Shown: piece by piece, positions 1 to 8,522 of the stretch | How the letters are laid out: every line of letters starts with the position of its first letter | Numbering within the stretch: the first letter of the stretch is position 1 | The notes under the pieces: model-generated | Told to the model about the DNA's origin: nothing | Databases searched by the model: none | Seen by the model: only the letters and a program-made list of their open reading frames with translations | NCBI RefSeq assembly: GCF_003946555.1 | Contig: NZ_RHOO01000007.1 | Location: 1-64,000 of the forward strand | Direction: 5' to 3' | Source: Companilactobacillus hulinensis | Lineage (GTDB): Bacteria; Bacillota; Bacilli; Lactobacillales; Lactobacillaceae | Length of the DNA: 64,000 nt | Translations under genes and position numbers: made by a program

Positions 1-75
1 CCTTAGCTAGTGATTCCGACTACTACGGCTCACAGTGGACTTTCACCACCAAGTTAGCGCCCATGCCGGGCGCAC
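1..75 (-). mobile_element. 5' end of a group II intron, cut by the window edge
   Basis: Read on the minus strand from base 75 to base 1, the sequence begins GTGCGCCCGGCATGGGCG and continues with GGTGGTGAAAGTCCACTGTG. The GUGCG start and the following domain I text are those of bacterial group II introns as I remember them. The 5' boundary falls exactly where this copy of the structured repeat loses similarity to the other copies. The rest of the ribozyme and any reverse transcriptase gene would lie to the left of the window. The intron class cannot be decided from 75 bases. Confidence 0.75.
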
Positions 76-224
76 TGGGACCGAATTCAGCCAAAAAGCG
101 GTCTGAATTCTCGATTTTGAACTCTGCAAAAACCGCAGATTTCAAAAGTCATCCTGTGCTGTACGGATGGAAGACCACCATCCTACACCACTATCACAGC
201 TGGAGCATCATTTTTGACCTCCGG
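76..224 (-). ncRNA. Structured repeat copy 1, interrupted by the intron
   Basis: On the minus strand this matches the four other copies in the window. It has the 5' arm of a closing stem (203-224), then CCAGCTGTGATAGTGGTG, a first hairpin, the joint AGGATGA, a second hairpin, the joint CGAG, a third hairpin (arms GAATTCAG 103-110 and CTGAATTC 83-90) and CGGTCCCA. The 3' arm of the closing stem is missing because the group II intron begins at base 75, so it should reappear past the intron. A 67-aa reading frame across it (63-266, plus strand) is not a gene. Confidence 0.7.
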
Positions 225-305
225 CTAGTGCAATACAATTACTATTTTTATCAGAAAAGTATTTGATGAAAACAAATAAAATAGTATTACACAATATCAG
301 CTGAA

Positions 306-468
306 GGATACGAGAAATTTTATCAGTCGTGAAATTGGCGTTGAACGGGTGGTTTAGCCGTTCTTACGCCAAGGGACGAGCTTGGAGATTTGCGAAGCAA
401 AGCTTCAAGTCGAGGTCCGAGACCTTGGCTCGGACCGGTCCCCACGGCAGATGAAATATCTCGTAACC
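306..468 (+). ncRNA. Structured repeat copy 2
   Basis: The closing stem pairs 306-324 with 450-468 imperfectly. Inside are hairpin A (GGCGT 337-341 with ACGCC 366-370, inner AACGG/CCGTT), the joint AGGGACGA, hairpin B (381-393 with 397-409, one mismatch), the joint CGAG, and hairpin C (GTCCGAG 415-421 with CTCGGAC 429-435) followed by CGGTCCCCAC. The element lies just 3' of the convergent UvrA-like gene. I do not recognise it as a known RNA family. A reading frame on the other strand (323-676) is a shadow. Confidence 0.7.
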
Positions 469-491
469 GGAAGCGGCAACCACAAAACAAT

Positions 492-2735
492 CTAAATATA
501 CTTAGCAGTAACTGAATCCTCAACACCGACAATCCCAGCAACCGGACCTTCATACATAATCTGACCACCGCGAGAACCGCCATCCGGACCAATATCGATA
601 ATCCAATCGGCACTTCGCATAACATCAACATTATGTTCAATAACCACAACAGTATTACCTTTATCAACCATATCATTAATGATTCGAATCAAATTCTCAG
701 TGTCGGACACATGTAACCCAGTCGTTGGCTCGTCCAATATGAAGATATTACCTTTTTTGTTCAATTCTTTGGCAATCTTCAAGCGTTGGCTTTCACCACC
801 AGATAAGGTATTGAGCGCCTGACCCATTGATAAATAATCCAAGCCGACGTTATGAATATTCTTTAACTTATTATTTATTTTCTTATCATCAAAGAATGAA
901 AATGCTTCTTCTATTGTCATATCCATCACTTCAACAATATTCTTACCCTTAAATTGATACTGCAATACTTCAGGATCGAACCTGCCACCATGGCACTTTG
1001 GACATTCAATTTCAGAATTATCCATAAAGGACATATTCAATTCAATCACACCTTTACCCTTACATTCAGGACAGGCACCTTTGGAATTGTAACTGAACAA
1101 ACCATCTTCAACATCGTTAGTTTGAGCAAACAACTTTCTGATTTCATTCATGATTCCTGTATAAGTCGCAGAATTAGAACGACTATTAGCATGCAATGGA
1201 CTTTGATCAATCACGACTGCATCGGGATTTTCCTGAGCAAAAACCTGCTCAACCAACGTGCTCTTACCAGACCCAGCAACCCCAGTGATAACTGTGAACA
1301 ATCCTTCAGGAACGTTTAGTTGGATATCCTTCAAATTGTGGAGTGAAGACTTACTACTATTCACGAACTTCTCAGATTTTCTTGGTGATTTCTTAAGTGG
1401 CAACTGTTGATTCAAATACTTACCAGTTAAAGTATCGGATTTCAGCAACTCCTCATATGTACCAGTGAAATTGATTTCCCCACCGTGAATACCCGCTCGT
1501 GGACCAACATCAACAATGTAATCCGCAATCTTGATAACGTCAGGATCATGTTCAACTACTAGTACCGTATTGCCATTATCCCGAAGCTTCAATAACAAAT
1601 CATTCAATCTATGAACGTCTCTAGGATGCAACCCAGTACTTGGCTCGTCAAGAATATAAATTAAATCAGTCAAACTATTAGATAAATACTTAACGGTTTT
1701 AACACGCTGACTCTCACCACCAGAAAGTGTTGAAGTTTCACGAGTTAAATTCAAATAATCCAATCCAATATTGATAAGATCTTGAATACGAACTTTTAAA
1801 TCAATGACTATCGATTCCATTTGCTCATCGTTAAACTCATCAAGGGTAGTAATTAATTGATCCAGTTGCATGTTAGTCAGATCATAAATATTGTATCCAT
1901 TGATTTTTGAAGCCAAAACTTTTTCATTGAATCTCGTTCCATGACACAACGTACAAGTAGACATTTCCGCAAATTTTTCAATTTTCTTTCGAGCACCATC
2001 AGACATAGTCTTATTTTCTTGAATATTAGTGCGATAGAACTTCTTGACGATACCCTCATAATTAGTTTGGAAGTCACTGCCCTTGTACTTAACTTTTATA
2101 GCAGCTTCACCATTGAGCAAATTATCCATTTCCTCATCAGTAAAATCTTTGACTGGCTTGTCATTATCAAACAATCCAGAATTCAACAAGGTTTGTAGAT
2201 AAAAGGAATTATTGCTATATCCTGGAAGCAACACAGCTCCCTCATTCAGAGACTTGTTATAATCAAGTGCCTCGTCCAATTTAACAACATAACTGCGACC
2301 AATTCCCTCACACTGTGGACACATGCCTTCTGGATCATTAAAAGAAAAAGCATTACTGGCATTACCATATTTGGGTTGACCAAATCTTGAAAACAGAATT
2401 CTGAATAATGGACTGATGTCACTGATCGTACCAAGTGTTGAACGAGCATTACCACCAAGTGGCTTTTGATCAATAATAATTGCAGTAGAAAGATTATGAA
2501 TCTCATCAGCATCAGGACGCTTATACTTCGGTAAATATAATCTAGTAAAACTGTTATAAGTACTGTTCAATTGACGACCTGCTTCTTGAGCAATTGTGTC
2601 AAAAACAATTGAAGACTTACCTGAACCAGATACACCCGTGAAAACTGTCAGTTTGTTTTTTGGAATTTTCAAACTGATATTCTTTAAATTATTTTCACGG
2701 TCATTCACTATTTCGATAAACTGTTTTTCAGACAT
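492..2735 (-). CDS. Short UvrA-like ABC-type ATPase
   Basis: This 747-aa soluble protein has tandem ABC ATPase halves of the UvrA type. The first half has Walker A GVSGSGKSS (about 34-42), signature LSGGESQRV (337-345) and Walker B DEPSTGLH. The second has GVAGSGKST (485-493), LSGGESQRL and DEPTTGLH. CxxC zinc pairs are present (CPQC about 139-142, CTLC about 261-264, and CPEC and CPKC in the second half). Canonical UvrA is about 940-960 aa, so this is a compact paralogue, probably without the UvrB-binding region. Such UvrA-like proteins are linked to DNA damage or drug tolerance rather than core repair, but the role here is inferred. GGGGG precedes the ATG. It appears monocistronic between structured repeats. 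Confidence 0.85.
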   Translation of the reverse strand: MSEKQFIEIVNDRENNLKNISLKIPKNKLTVFTGVSGSGKSSIVFDTIAQEAGRQLNSTYNSFTRLYLPKYKRPDADEIHNLSTAIIIDQKPLGGNARSTLGTISDISPLFRILFSRFGQPKYGNASNAFSFNDPEGMCPQCEGIGRSYVVKLDEALDYNKSLNEGAVLLPGYSNNSFYLQTLLNSGLFDNDKPVKDFTDEEMDNLLNGEAAIKVKYKGSDFQTNYEGIVKKFYRTNIQENKTMSDGARKKIEKFAEMSTCTLCHGTRFNEKVLASKINGYNIYDLTNMQLDQLITTLDEFNDEQMESIVIDLKVRIQDLINIGLDYLNLTRETSTLSGGESQRVKTVKYLSNSLTDLIYILDEPSTGLHPRDVHRLNDLLLKLRDNGNTVLVVEHDPDVIKIADYIVDVGPRAGIHGGEINFTGTYEELLKSDTLTGKYLNQQLPLKKSPRKSEKFVNSSKSSLHNLKDIQLNVPEGLFTVITGVAGSGKSTLVEQVFAQENPDAVVIDQSPLHANSRSNSATYTGIMNEIRKLFAQTNDVEDGLFSYNSKGACPECKGKGVIELNMSFMDNSEIECPKCHGGRFDPEVLQYQFKGKNIVEVMDMTIEEAFSFFDDKKINNKLKNIHNVGLDYLSMGQALNTLSGGESQRLKIAKELNKKGNIFILDEPTTGLHVSDTENLIRIINDMVDKGNTVVVIEHNVDVMRSADWIIDIGPDGGSRGGQIMYEGPVAGIVGVEDSVTAKYI

Positions 2736-2832
2736 TTGGAACCCCCAATATATTTTATTTTTTCCAAAAAGGAAATTAATTATAGCATATTTTTTGTTAA
2801 ATAATGGTTTAATTTGCGATGTTGTCCGAATC

Positions 2833-2971
2833 CGGAAGTGAAAAATTTTACCTGCAGTGGGACCGGCTTAAGCCACGGTCTCGAACCTTGACTTGGAGCT
2901 TTGCTTTGCAAATCTCCAAGATTGTCCTGTGGCTTTTCGCCACTGTAACTGCTGGTAAGATTTTCACTTCC
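2833..2971 (-). ncRNA. Structured repeat copy 3
   Basis: On the minus strand the closing stem uses GGAAGTGAAAA (from 2971) and TTTTTCACTTCC (to 2833). It encloses hairpin A (GTGGC/GCCAC around a GAAAA loop), the joint AGGACAA, hairpin B (CTTGGAGATTTGC with GCAAAGCTCCAAG), a CGAG-containing joint, hairpin C (ACCGTGGC with GCTTAAGCCGGT, imperfect) and CGGTCCCACTGCAGG. Hairpin B is nearly identical to that of copy 2, while the closing stem is different but still pairs. Nothing in it looks coding. Confidence 0.7.
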
Positions 2972-3107
2972 TCCGTCTAACTCGTATTCTTGATTTTGAA
3001 TAGACTGTATTCATACGATGAAACTATATAAAGTTACCCAATTACAATTGAACACCAACCCAAATCCATCAAACATAGCCTAGTTATCATATGGTATTAA
3101 AACAATA

Positions 3108-3286
3108 GCCGAAGGCTGAGAGTAAAGGTGCCAGCAGTGACAGTGGTGTTGAACGGTGACTTTCCGTTCTTACAGCACAGGACGACTTTTGAAATTTGCG
3201 TTTTATGCAAAGTTCAAAAGCGAGACTTCAGACCAAGGCTGAAGTCGGTTCCACAGCAGGCACCTTTACTCTCAGCCTTCAGCGGC
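3108..3286 (+). ncRNA. Structured repeat copy 4, best-paired copy
   Basis: The closing stem is perfect over 22 bp: 3111-3132 pairs with 3259-3280. Inside are CCAGCAGTGACAGTGGTG, hairpin A (AACGG/CCGTT), the joint AGGACGA, hairpin B (CTTTTGAA..TTTGC with GCAAAGTTCAAAAG), the joint CGAG, hairpin C (ACTTCAG with CTGAAGT) and CGGTTCCACAGCAGG. The stems differ in sequence from the other copies but still pair, which argues that the RNA fold is what is kept. The 66-aa frame 3128-3328 is a by-product of the repeat. Confidence 0.75.
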
Positions 3287-3384
3287 AAAAAGGCGAAAAA
3301 AAGAAGCATGCAATCTGCACACTTCTAAATAATCAAAATTAAAATAATTTCCTTATCTTACCCAGCTATAGCACGTATATTAAT

Positions 3385-3480
3385 TTAAAAGATCAATAAC
3401 AAAAATGCTATCAATATCCCCATGACTGCAAGGTAACTCACGTTACGCTTGTCGTTTCGTAAGTTCTTTTGTTTATTCAT
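3385..3480 (-). CDS. 31-aa membrane peptide
   Basis: A short gene on the minus strand starts with ATG at 3480 and has a GGAAGGA ribosome binding site upstream. The peptide has a polar, basic N-terminal half (MNKQKNLRNDKRN) followed by one hydrophobic segment (YLAVMGILIAFLLLIF) running to the C-terminus. That layout fits a single-pass membrane micropeptide with its N-terminus in the cytoplasm. No family is recognised and no partner gene is adjacent. The good ribosome binding site and the segregated composition are the only evidence for expression. Confidence 0.5.
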   Translation of the reverse strand: MNKQKNLRNDKRNVSYLAVMGILIAFLLLIF

Positions 3481-3585
3481 GGTATTCATTCCTTCCGTGC
3501 TTACACAGTTATACCATCTCACAAAAAGAATTGAAAGAAAAAACTCAATTCATGTAAGCCATATCATGTAACGGCACTATAGTAT

Positions 3586-3614
3586 TTGCATACCGTTATA
3601 ACGTATAATATATT
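3586..3614 (+). promoter_or_regulatory. Promoter of the deoxyribosyltransferase gene
   Basis: TTGCAT at 3586-3591 and TATATT at 3609-3614 are 17 bases apart. The predicted start of transcription leaves a leader of about 25 bases that contains the AAGGAGA ribosome binding site. A small palindrome CGTTATAACG overlaps the spacer. Confidence 0.45.
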
Positions 3615-3644
3615 TTATAGTACAAAAGGAGAACTCATCGCACA

Positions 3645-4118
3645 ATGAACAAAACAAATCGCGTCTACTTAGCTGGACCATTTTTCAGCAAAGAACAAAT
3701 TAATCGACTAGACGAAGTCGAAAAACTACTAAATGAAAACAAAACCATTGGTGATATTTTCCGTCCTGGTGGCAGTGAATATACTGATGCTAAAATGGGA
3801 ACATTCGAATGGCAAACAGCCGTTTTTAAGCATGATATCAATAATATCAACACTTCAGATATTGTTATTGCCATGTTAGATTACAAAATGGAAGACAAAG
3901 AATTTGAGCCAGACTCAGGTACTGTCTGGGAATGCGGCTATGCTTTCGCCAACAACATCCCTGTAATTGGTATTCGTTATGAGGAGAATCAACCTCTTAA
4001 CTTGATGCTTGCTGGAAGTCTAACAGCATTCTTCAAGGGTGAAAAAAGTGTTCAATTGATCAAGGATTATGATTTTAATACTCTAATGACACGTTATGAA
4101 GATGTTGAAGTACTTTAA
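3645..4118 (+). CDS. ntd: Nucleoside 2-deoxyribosyltransferase
   Basis: This 157-aa cytosolic enzyme swaps the base on 2'-deoxyribonucleosides in nucleoside salvage, a hallmark activity of lactobacilli. The N-terminal VYLAGPFF motif forms the nucleotide-binding loop. DSGTVWECGYA carries the nucleophile glutamate (E96, equivalent to Glu98 of the L. leichmannii enzyme), and the aspartate in AMLDY is conserved. Length matches the family (about 157-160 aa). AAGGAGA lies upstream of the ATG. The gene is monocistronic with its own promoter and a following hairpin terminator. Whether it is the purine-only (PDT) or broad (NDT) type cannot be told by eye. Confidence 0.92.
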   Translation: MNKTNRVYLAGPFFSKEQINRLDEVEKLLNENKTIGDIFRPGGSEYTDAKMGTFEWQTAVFKHDINNINTSDIVIAMLDYKMEDKEFEPDSGTVWECGYAFANNIPVIGIRYEENQPLNLMLAGSLTAFFKGEKSVQLIKDYDFNTLMTRYEDVEVL

Positions 4119-4136
4119 ACTACTGGCTTAAACAAG

Positions 4137-4169
4137 AAAGTCCATTACTTAAATGTGATGGACTTTTTT
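4137..4169 (+). terminator. Intrinsic terminator after ntd
   Basis: AAAGTCCAT and ATGGACTTT form a 9-bp stem followed by a run of T. Confidence 0.8.
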
Positions 4170-4260
4170 GTTTCTACAAATTAACGTTATAATACGTTTT
4201 TGTCACATCTTTCATTTTGTTCTAAACTAGTACAGTAACTATTTTGAGGGGGATATATTT

Positions 4261-5439
4261 TTGAATTCTACAACTACATCCAAATCACCAAGCAAATACT
4301 TCCTATTTAGCATGATGTTGATTGCTGCTAACTTACGTTTGCCAATTACAATTATGCCGCCATTACTAAACAAAATTGAACAGAACTTAAACATACCTAG
4401 TTATATGGCTGGTCTATTAACGTCCATTCCACTATTAGCATTCGCAATTTTTTCACCGATAATTGTTAAGGTCGCTGACAAACGTGGAAATGAATTAACA
4501 ATTTTCCTATTTTTCATCCTGCTTCTTGCTGGAAGTTATTTACGAGTTATACCTGCCGTCTGGGCATTATTTTTAGGAACTGCCCTAGTCGGTATAGGGA
4601 TCGACAGTGGAAATGTTTTACTACCCGCTGTTATTAAGGATAGAATGCCCACCAATATTCCACTTGGTACTAGTCTCTATACATTATCAATGCTGCTTAT
4701 CGGTGCAATTGGTACAGCATTGTCAGGTGTTCTCATCACCAGAATAAGTCTCAGTTCGACCTTATCGATTTTATCCATTATGGGAATCATTGCCTTTATT
4801 ATTTGGATACCAAATATTCGTAATAATCGAAAGTCAGTTGCGGATAAAGATGTTGAAGTTCCCAAATATCACACAGTCTGGAAACAACACTTAGGCTGGT
4901 TGATCACACTGTATTTTGGACTACAATCAGTCATTTATTATTCAATCTTAACTTGGCTACCAAAAGTTCTTGGAAGTCATGGTGTTACAACTATTTTCTC
5001 AAGTAATTTACTAACAATTCTGCAATTAGCCGGATTGCCATGTTCATTCATCGTACCAATGTTGGCACCTAAAAAATGGGGTATGCTTACTTTGATAGCA
5101 TCAGTAGCAATGGGATACATTGTTGCGCCATTAGCATTCTTAGTTCCAATCACTACCGGAGCCTATTTAGTATTCTGGTCGATCATTGCCGGAATAGCTC
5201 AAGGTGTCGCCTTTAATACAGCCATCTTTTTCTTCACAAATAAGACAACTAACCCATATCAAACAGCCGAAGTTTCAGGTATGGCACAGTCAGCCGGATA
5301 TTTATTAGCAGCCATTGGGCCAGTAGCGTTCGGAGTTTTACAACAAACCTCGATAATACTAATTGCATTGGCAATTCTAGCAACATTATTAACAATCACA
5401 GGAATAATCATCAACAACTCATCACTTATAAAAGAATGA
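4261..5439 (+). CDS. MFS transporter, CynX/NimT-like
   Basis: This 392-aa major facilitator protein has about 12 hydrophobic segments. Its start MNSTTTSKSPSKYFLFSMMLIAANLRLPITIMPPLL is typical of the CynX/NimT (cyanate or nitroimidazole) branch, in which the ANLR stretch lies at the end of helix 1. It is predicted to be in the plasma membrane; the substrate is unknown. The start codon is TTG, chosen because GAGGGGGAT lies at the right distance and no in-frame ATG fits. It follows the ntd terminator and has about 90 bases of its own upstream sequence. A related MFS gene lies at 32268. Confidence 0.8.
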   Translation: MNSTTTSKSPSKYFLFSMMLIAANLRLPITIMPPLLNKIEQNLNIPSYMAGLLTSIPLLAFAIFSPIIVKVADKRGNELTIFLFFILLLAGSYLRVIPAVWALFLGTALVGIGIDSGNVLLPAVIKDRMPTNIPLGTSLYTLSMLLIGAIGTALSGVLITRISLSSTLSILSIMGIIAFIIWIPNIRNNRKSVADKDVEVPKYHTVWKQHLGWLITLYFGLQSVIYYSILTWLPKVLGSHGVTTIFSSNLLTILQLAGLPCSFIVPMLAPKKWGMLTLIASVAMGYIVAPLAFLVPITTGAYLVFWSIIAGIAQGVAFNTAIFFFTNKTTNPYQTAEVSGMAQSAGYLLAAIGPVAFGVLQQTSIILIALAILATLLTITGIIINNSSLIKE

Positions 5440-5625
5440 TTTTTATGTTTAATTGTCATTTACGGGTATGAAAAAATAAATAAACTTTTTCCAATCATTG
5501 CCACATCAACTATCACGTAGTAAAAATCTTTTCATCACACTTGTGTATAATTTTTCCAAGTGATATTATACATTCAAGCAAAATAAAGGACGACAGTGAG
5601 CGTCCATTTTGGAGGAAAAGATACT

Positions 5626-6846
5626 ATGAAAATAGTCGAAAACAATACAAATTCAAACCATCTAGATAGCTATCGAGCTAAAGTGGTTGCTTCCACAGCA
5701 GCAGGTTTTGGATTAGAGAATATGGACGTCATGTTTCTGTCATTCGCCCTCTCATCCATCATCGCTGAATTCGGATTAAGTGGAACGCAAGCTGGACTAA
5801 TCTCCACAATCACAAACATCGGTATGCTTATAGGTGGTATTTTTTTTGGAATTTTAGCCGATAAAGTCGGTCGTATCAAAACATTTACTTATACAATCTT
5901 CATCTTTGCCATCGCAACTGGAGCTATGTTTTTCGCCCACAACTTAACATTGGTATACATCTGCCGCTTCTTCGCCGGTATCGGTGGCGGTGGTGAGTAC
6001 GGAATCGGAATGACTGTTCTTGCTGAAAGCTTCTCGAAGAAAAAGCTTGGACGTGTTTCCAGCTGGGTCGGTATGGCTGGACAAGGTGGAGCTATCATGG
6101 CCGCCTTACTTGCTACACTGGTTATCCCAACACTTGGCTGGCATGCACTCTTCCTATTCGGAATTCTCCCAGTTATCATTACCTTCTTCATCAGACATCA
6201 CTTAAAAGAAAGTGATACTTTCATCAAATCCTCCAAAGAAAAACACGGAAGTGTTAAAGAATTATTCGCCACACCAAAGATTGCACATCAAACAATTGCT
6301 TTAATGGTTATGGCAATTGTACAGATTGCCGGTTACTTCGGATTAATGAACTGGCTTCCAACAATCATGCAAAAGCAACTAAATCTAACTGTCGCAAGTT
6401 CGACATGGATGATTGCCACTATCCTTGGCATGTGTGCCGGAATGCTAACATTTGGCTGGATCCTTGATAACCTTGGGCCTCGCCTTGCATTTGGAATCTT
6501 TCTAGTTTGTTCAGCAATCGGAGTTTACGTATTAACATTACCAACCAACATGCTCTCCCTAATTATCGTTGGAGCAATCGTCGGTTACTTCTCAAACGGA
6601 ATGTTCGCTGGATACGGTGCTGTCGTAAGTAGATTATATCCAACAGAGATTCGCGCTACTGCCAATAATGTTATTATGAACACTGGTCGCTGTATCGGTG
6701 GGTTCTCAAGTTTGGCAATCGGCTGGATCCTAGATAATTACAACGTTATGACAGTTATGGTATTCATTTCAACACTCTATGTCATTAGCCTGATCGTCAT
6801 GTTAACAATTAGTAACTTAAAAGCATCAAATTACAAACAAGCATAA
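5626..6846 (+). CDS. MFS transporter, aromatic-acid/H+ symporter-like
   Basis: This 406-aa, 12-helix major facilitator protein carries the loop 2-3 signature GILADKVGRIK and a glycine-rich RFFAGIGGGGEYGIGMTVLAES segment typical of sugar or aromatic-acid proton symporters (AAHS/SP-like). It probably takes up an organic acid, which is an inference. The start is the ATG at 5626 behind GGAGG; an upstream in-frame GTG at 5596 would put the ribosome binding site inside the gene. It ends at a bidirectional terminator shared with the convergent esterase gene. Confidence 0.8.
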   Translation: MKIVENNTNSNHLDSYRAKVVASTAAGFGLENMDVMFLSFALSSIIAEFGLSGTQAGLISTITNIGMLIGGIFFGILADKVGRIKTFTYTIFIFAIATGAMFFAHNLTLVYICRFFAGIGGGGEYGIGMTVLAESFSKKKLGRVSSWVGMAGQGGAIMAALLATLVIPTLGWHALFLFGILPVIITFFIRHHLKESDTFIKSSKEKHGSVKELFATPKIAHQTIALMVMAIVQIAGYFGLMNWLPTIMQKQLNLTVASSTWMIATILGMCAGMLTFGWILDNLGPRLAFGIFLVCSAIGVYVLTLPTNMLSLIIVGAIVGYFSNGMFAGYGAVVSRLYPTEIRATANNVIMNTGRCIGGFSSLAIGWILDNYNVMTVMVFISTLYVISLIVMLTISNLKASNYKQA

Positions 6847-6865
6847 CCATATAGCACTAAGACAA

Positions 6866-6907
6866 AAAGAGACTGCAATCCGATTTTGGATTACAGTCTC
6901 TTTTTTT
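6866..6907. terminator. Bidirectional terminator within a dispersed repeat (copy A)
   Basis: AAAGAGACTG..AATCC and GGATT..CAGTCTCTTT form a long stem around GATTTT, with a T run on the plus strand and A-rich flanks on the other side. The core AATCCGATTTTGGATT and its flanks recur at 11741-11782 and 20406-20443. Confidence 0.8.
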
Positions 6908-6931
6908 GTTTAATTGGAAAAAATTTCTCTT

Positions 6932-7903
6932 TCATTTAACCAATTTTACAATTTCATTCAGAGCTTTATGTGCTTCCGGTATTGGATAAGCCATAAAAAC
7001 ATGATCCATATTTGCGTACGTATGAACCTTCAAATCAGCATTATCTTCAGTAGCAATCTCATCGAGCTTCTTAACGTCAGCATAGAAAATATCATGTGTA
7101 CCAATAAACACATCAATTGGCGGTAATTTGGTCAGATCACCATATATCGGACTTACCAAAGGATCCAAAACATTCAATGTATCTGCATAGATTTTACCCT
7201 GGAATTGTAAATCTTCAATATGTAATATCGGATCATCATATTGAATCTGCTTCATTTCCGGATTACTAGTAGAAATATCCAACCATGGAGATAGCAAGAT
7301 TGCTCGTCCTGGCAATGGATAATTGCGGTTGCGCATTACTTCAAGTAATGACAATGCCATACCAGCTCCCGCTGAATCTCCCATCAAAATAATATCTTCA
7401 GGAGCGACATATTCATCATTGATCAAGTGTAAGTACCGTGCTAATACCATTGAAGTTGCTTCATGAACATTATGGAATGGAGCCTTAGGATAGATCGGCA
7501 TTACGACTCTAGCAACTGCCATTTTGGATAACTTATGAAGCATCGCATAGTGTTCGATCATCGGTTCAAACCAATAACTTCCTCCATGAATATAAAAAAT
7601 AACCTTATTAGATTGTTCCTTGGGAACATATTCCAAAGTATCATCAAAGCCCTTAAGGTATTTAAAATGATAGCGTAATTTAGCCATTTCTGGCAGCCTA
7701 AACGGCTTGTAATTATGTGCAATATAGTGCTCTACATCCTCTTTAGAACGAATCGTTGGAAATAGACTGATAGAATCCAGAGTCTCTTCGATCATCAGAC
7801 TACTTAAACTTCTACGTTCAGAATGAGCTTGGAATCCCTTGAGGGCCAAGAATCCCGCACCGGCGATTCCAAGAATTCTACCTGATTTTTTGATATAGAT
7901 CAT
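6932..7903 (-). CDS. Alpha/beta hydrolase (esterase, HSL-like)
   Basis: This 323-aa protein of the alpha/beta-hydrolase fold has the HGGSYW oxyanion-hole motif and the nucleophile elbow GDSAGAG of hormone-sensitive-lipase-type esterases. A late histidine in NMDHVFMAYP and a preceding aspartate (GTHDIFYAD) complete the triad. A short hydrophobic stretch near the N-terminus (ILGIAGAGFLAL) may anchor it to the membrane. A GGGGAGA ribosome binding site precedes the ATG. It probably hydrolyses short-chain esters; the substrate is unknown. It lies downstream of the CopY-like gene but behind that gene's terminator. Confidence 0.82.
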   Translation of the reverse strand: MIYIKKSGRILGIAGAGFLALKGFQAHSERRSLSSLMIEETLDSISLFPTIRSKEDVEHYIAHNYKPFRLPEMAKLRYHFKYLKGFDDTLEYVPKEQSNKVIFYIHGGSYWFEPMIEHYAMLHKLSKMAVARVVMPIYPKAPFHNVHEATSMVLARYLHLINDEYVAPEDIILMGDSAGAGMALSLLEVMRNRNYPLPGRAILLSPWLDISTSNPEMKQIQYDDPILHIEDLQFQGKIYADTLNVLDPLVSPIYGDLTKLPPIDVFIGTHDIFYADVKKLDEIATEDNADLKVHTYANMDHVFMAYPIPEAHKALNEIVKLVK

Positions 7904-7930
7904 CTCCCCAAACTATTTATTTATATTCCA

Positions 7931-7972
7931 AAAATAGGACTCGAAAGAATTTCTTCCATCGAGCCCTATTTT
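7931..7972 (-). terminator. Terminator after the CopY-like gene
   Basis: On the minus strand AAAATAGGGCTCGA pairs with TCGAGTCCTATTTT, followed by T residues. Confidence 0.75.
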
Positions 7973-8034
7973 AATATCTATTTATTGTTTTTTCATTACT
8001 TTTAAACAAACTTATTTGATAATTATCAACATTT

Positions 8035-8463
8035 TTAATCACAGTCATACTGATTGGGAACGCAATTGCAATTTATCTTCTCCACAGCCTGCTTTTGATC
8101 CAACTTGTCTTGAATCTTATCAATATCATCCTGAGTCAACTCAGATTCATCGATAATATAAGCAACCGCTGATCCGACCTTTTTAGCACAAACCTGATTG
8201 AAGAACTTCTTCGATGCCAAGTCAACCGTACGACTCTCATCCATTACAGCAGAATAGATGAACTTCTTGCCATCCTTTTCGGCCTTGATAATTCCCTTAT
8301 CAGTTAGACGGTGCAACAAGGTCTTGATTGTTGCTGGCTTCCAATCCATTGAATCACTCAAAACCTGAATCAACTGGCGTGATGTAACAGTATCGAGTGC
8401 CCAAATAACTCGCATGATACGCCATTCAGCGTCCGTAATATTGATGTTTGTTGTTTCTAGCAT
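8035..8463 (-). CDS. CopY/BlaI-family repressor
   Basis: This 142-aa winged-helix regulator of the BlaI/MecI/CopY family has the family N-terminus (NITDAEWRIMRVIWALDTVTSRQLIQVL) and the DNA-contacting segment WKPATIKTLLHRLTDKG. The C-terminus CNCVPNQYDCD resembles the CopY metal hook CxCx4CxC, but the last pair is CxD and the spacing is longer, so copper sensing may be altered or lost. The start is the ATG at 8463; an upstream GTG at 8472 is too close to AGAGGA. No copper ATPase or chaperone is adjacent. It follows the alcohol dehydrogenase by about 60 bases with no terminator between, so the two may be cotranscribed. Confidence 0.8.
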   Translation of the reverse strand: MLETTNINITDAEWRIMRVIWALDTVTSRQLIQVLSDSMDWKPATIKTLLHRLTDKGIIKAEKDGKKFIYSAVMDESRTVDLASKKFFNQVCAKKVGSAVAYIIDESELTQDDIDKIQDKLDQKQAVEKINCNCVPNQYDCD

Positions 8464-8522
8464 ATTTATCACTGTCCTCTAATTCAATTTTAGCGGATTG
8501 GTAATAAAAGACAAGACATTAA

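Noticed and set aside
63-266. 67-aa plus-strand reading frame
   Set aside because: It runs through the intron end and the structured repeat, has no ribosome binding site and its text follows the repeat's palindromes.
306-468. Structured repeat as an omega RNA or HEARO element of an IscB/TnpB transposon
   Set aside because: No IscB or TnpB gene is near any copy, and I could not match the conserved cores.
323-676. 117-aa minus-strand reading frame
   Set aside because: It overlaps both the structured repeat and the end of the uvrA-like gene in another frame.
2833-3286. Structured repeats as riboswitches, T-boxes or ribozymes
   Set aside because: They lack T-box AGGGUGG, hammerhead CUGAUGA/GAAA or other core motifs, and several copies face away from the next gene, so no known class was assigned.
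3128-3328. 66-aa plus-strand reading frame
   Set aside because: It lies within structured repeat copy 4; the hairpins explain its bases.
5596-5625. Upstream GTG start for the AAHS-like MFS gene
   Set aside because: The GGAGG ribosome binding site lies between this GTG and the ATG at 5626, so it would be inside the gene.
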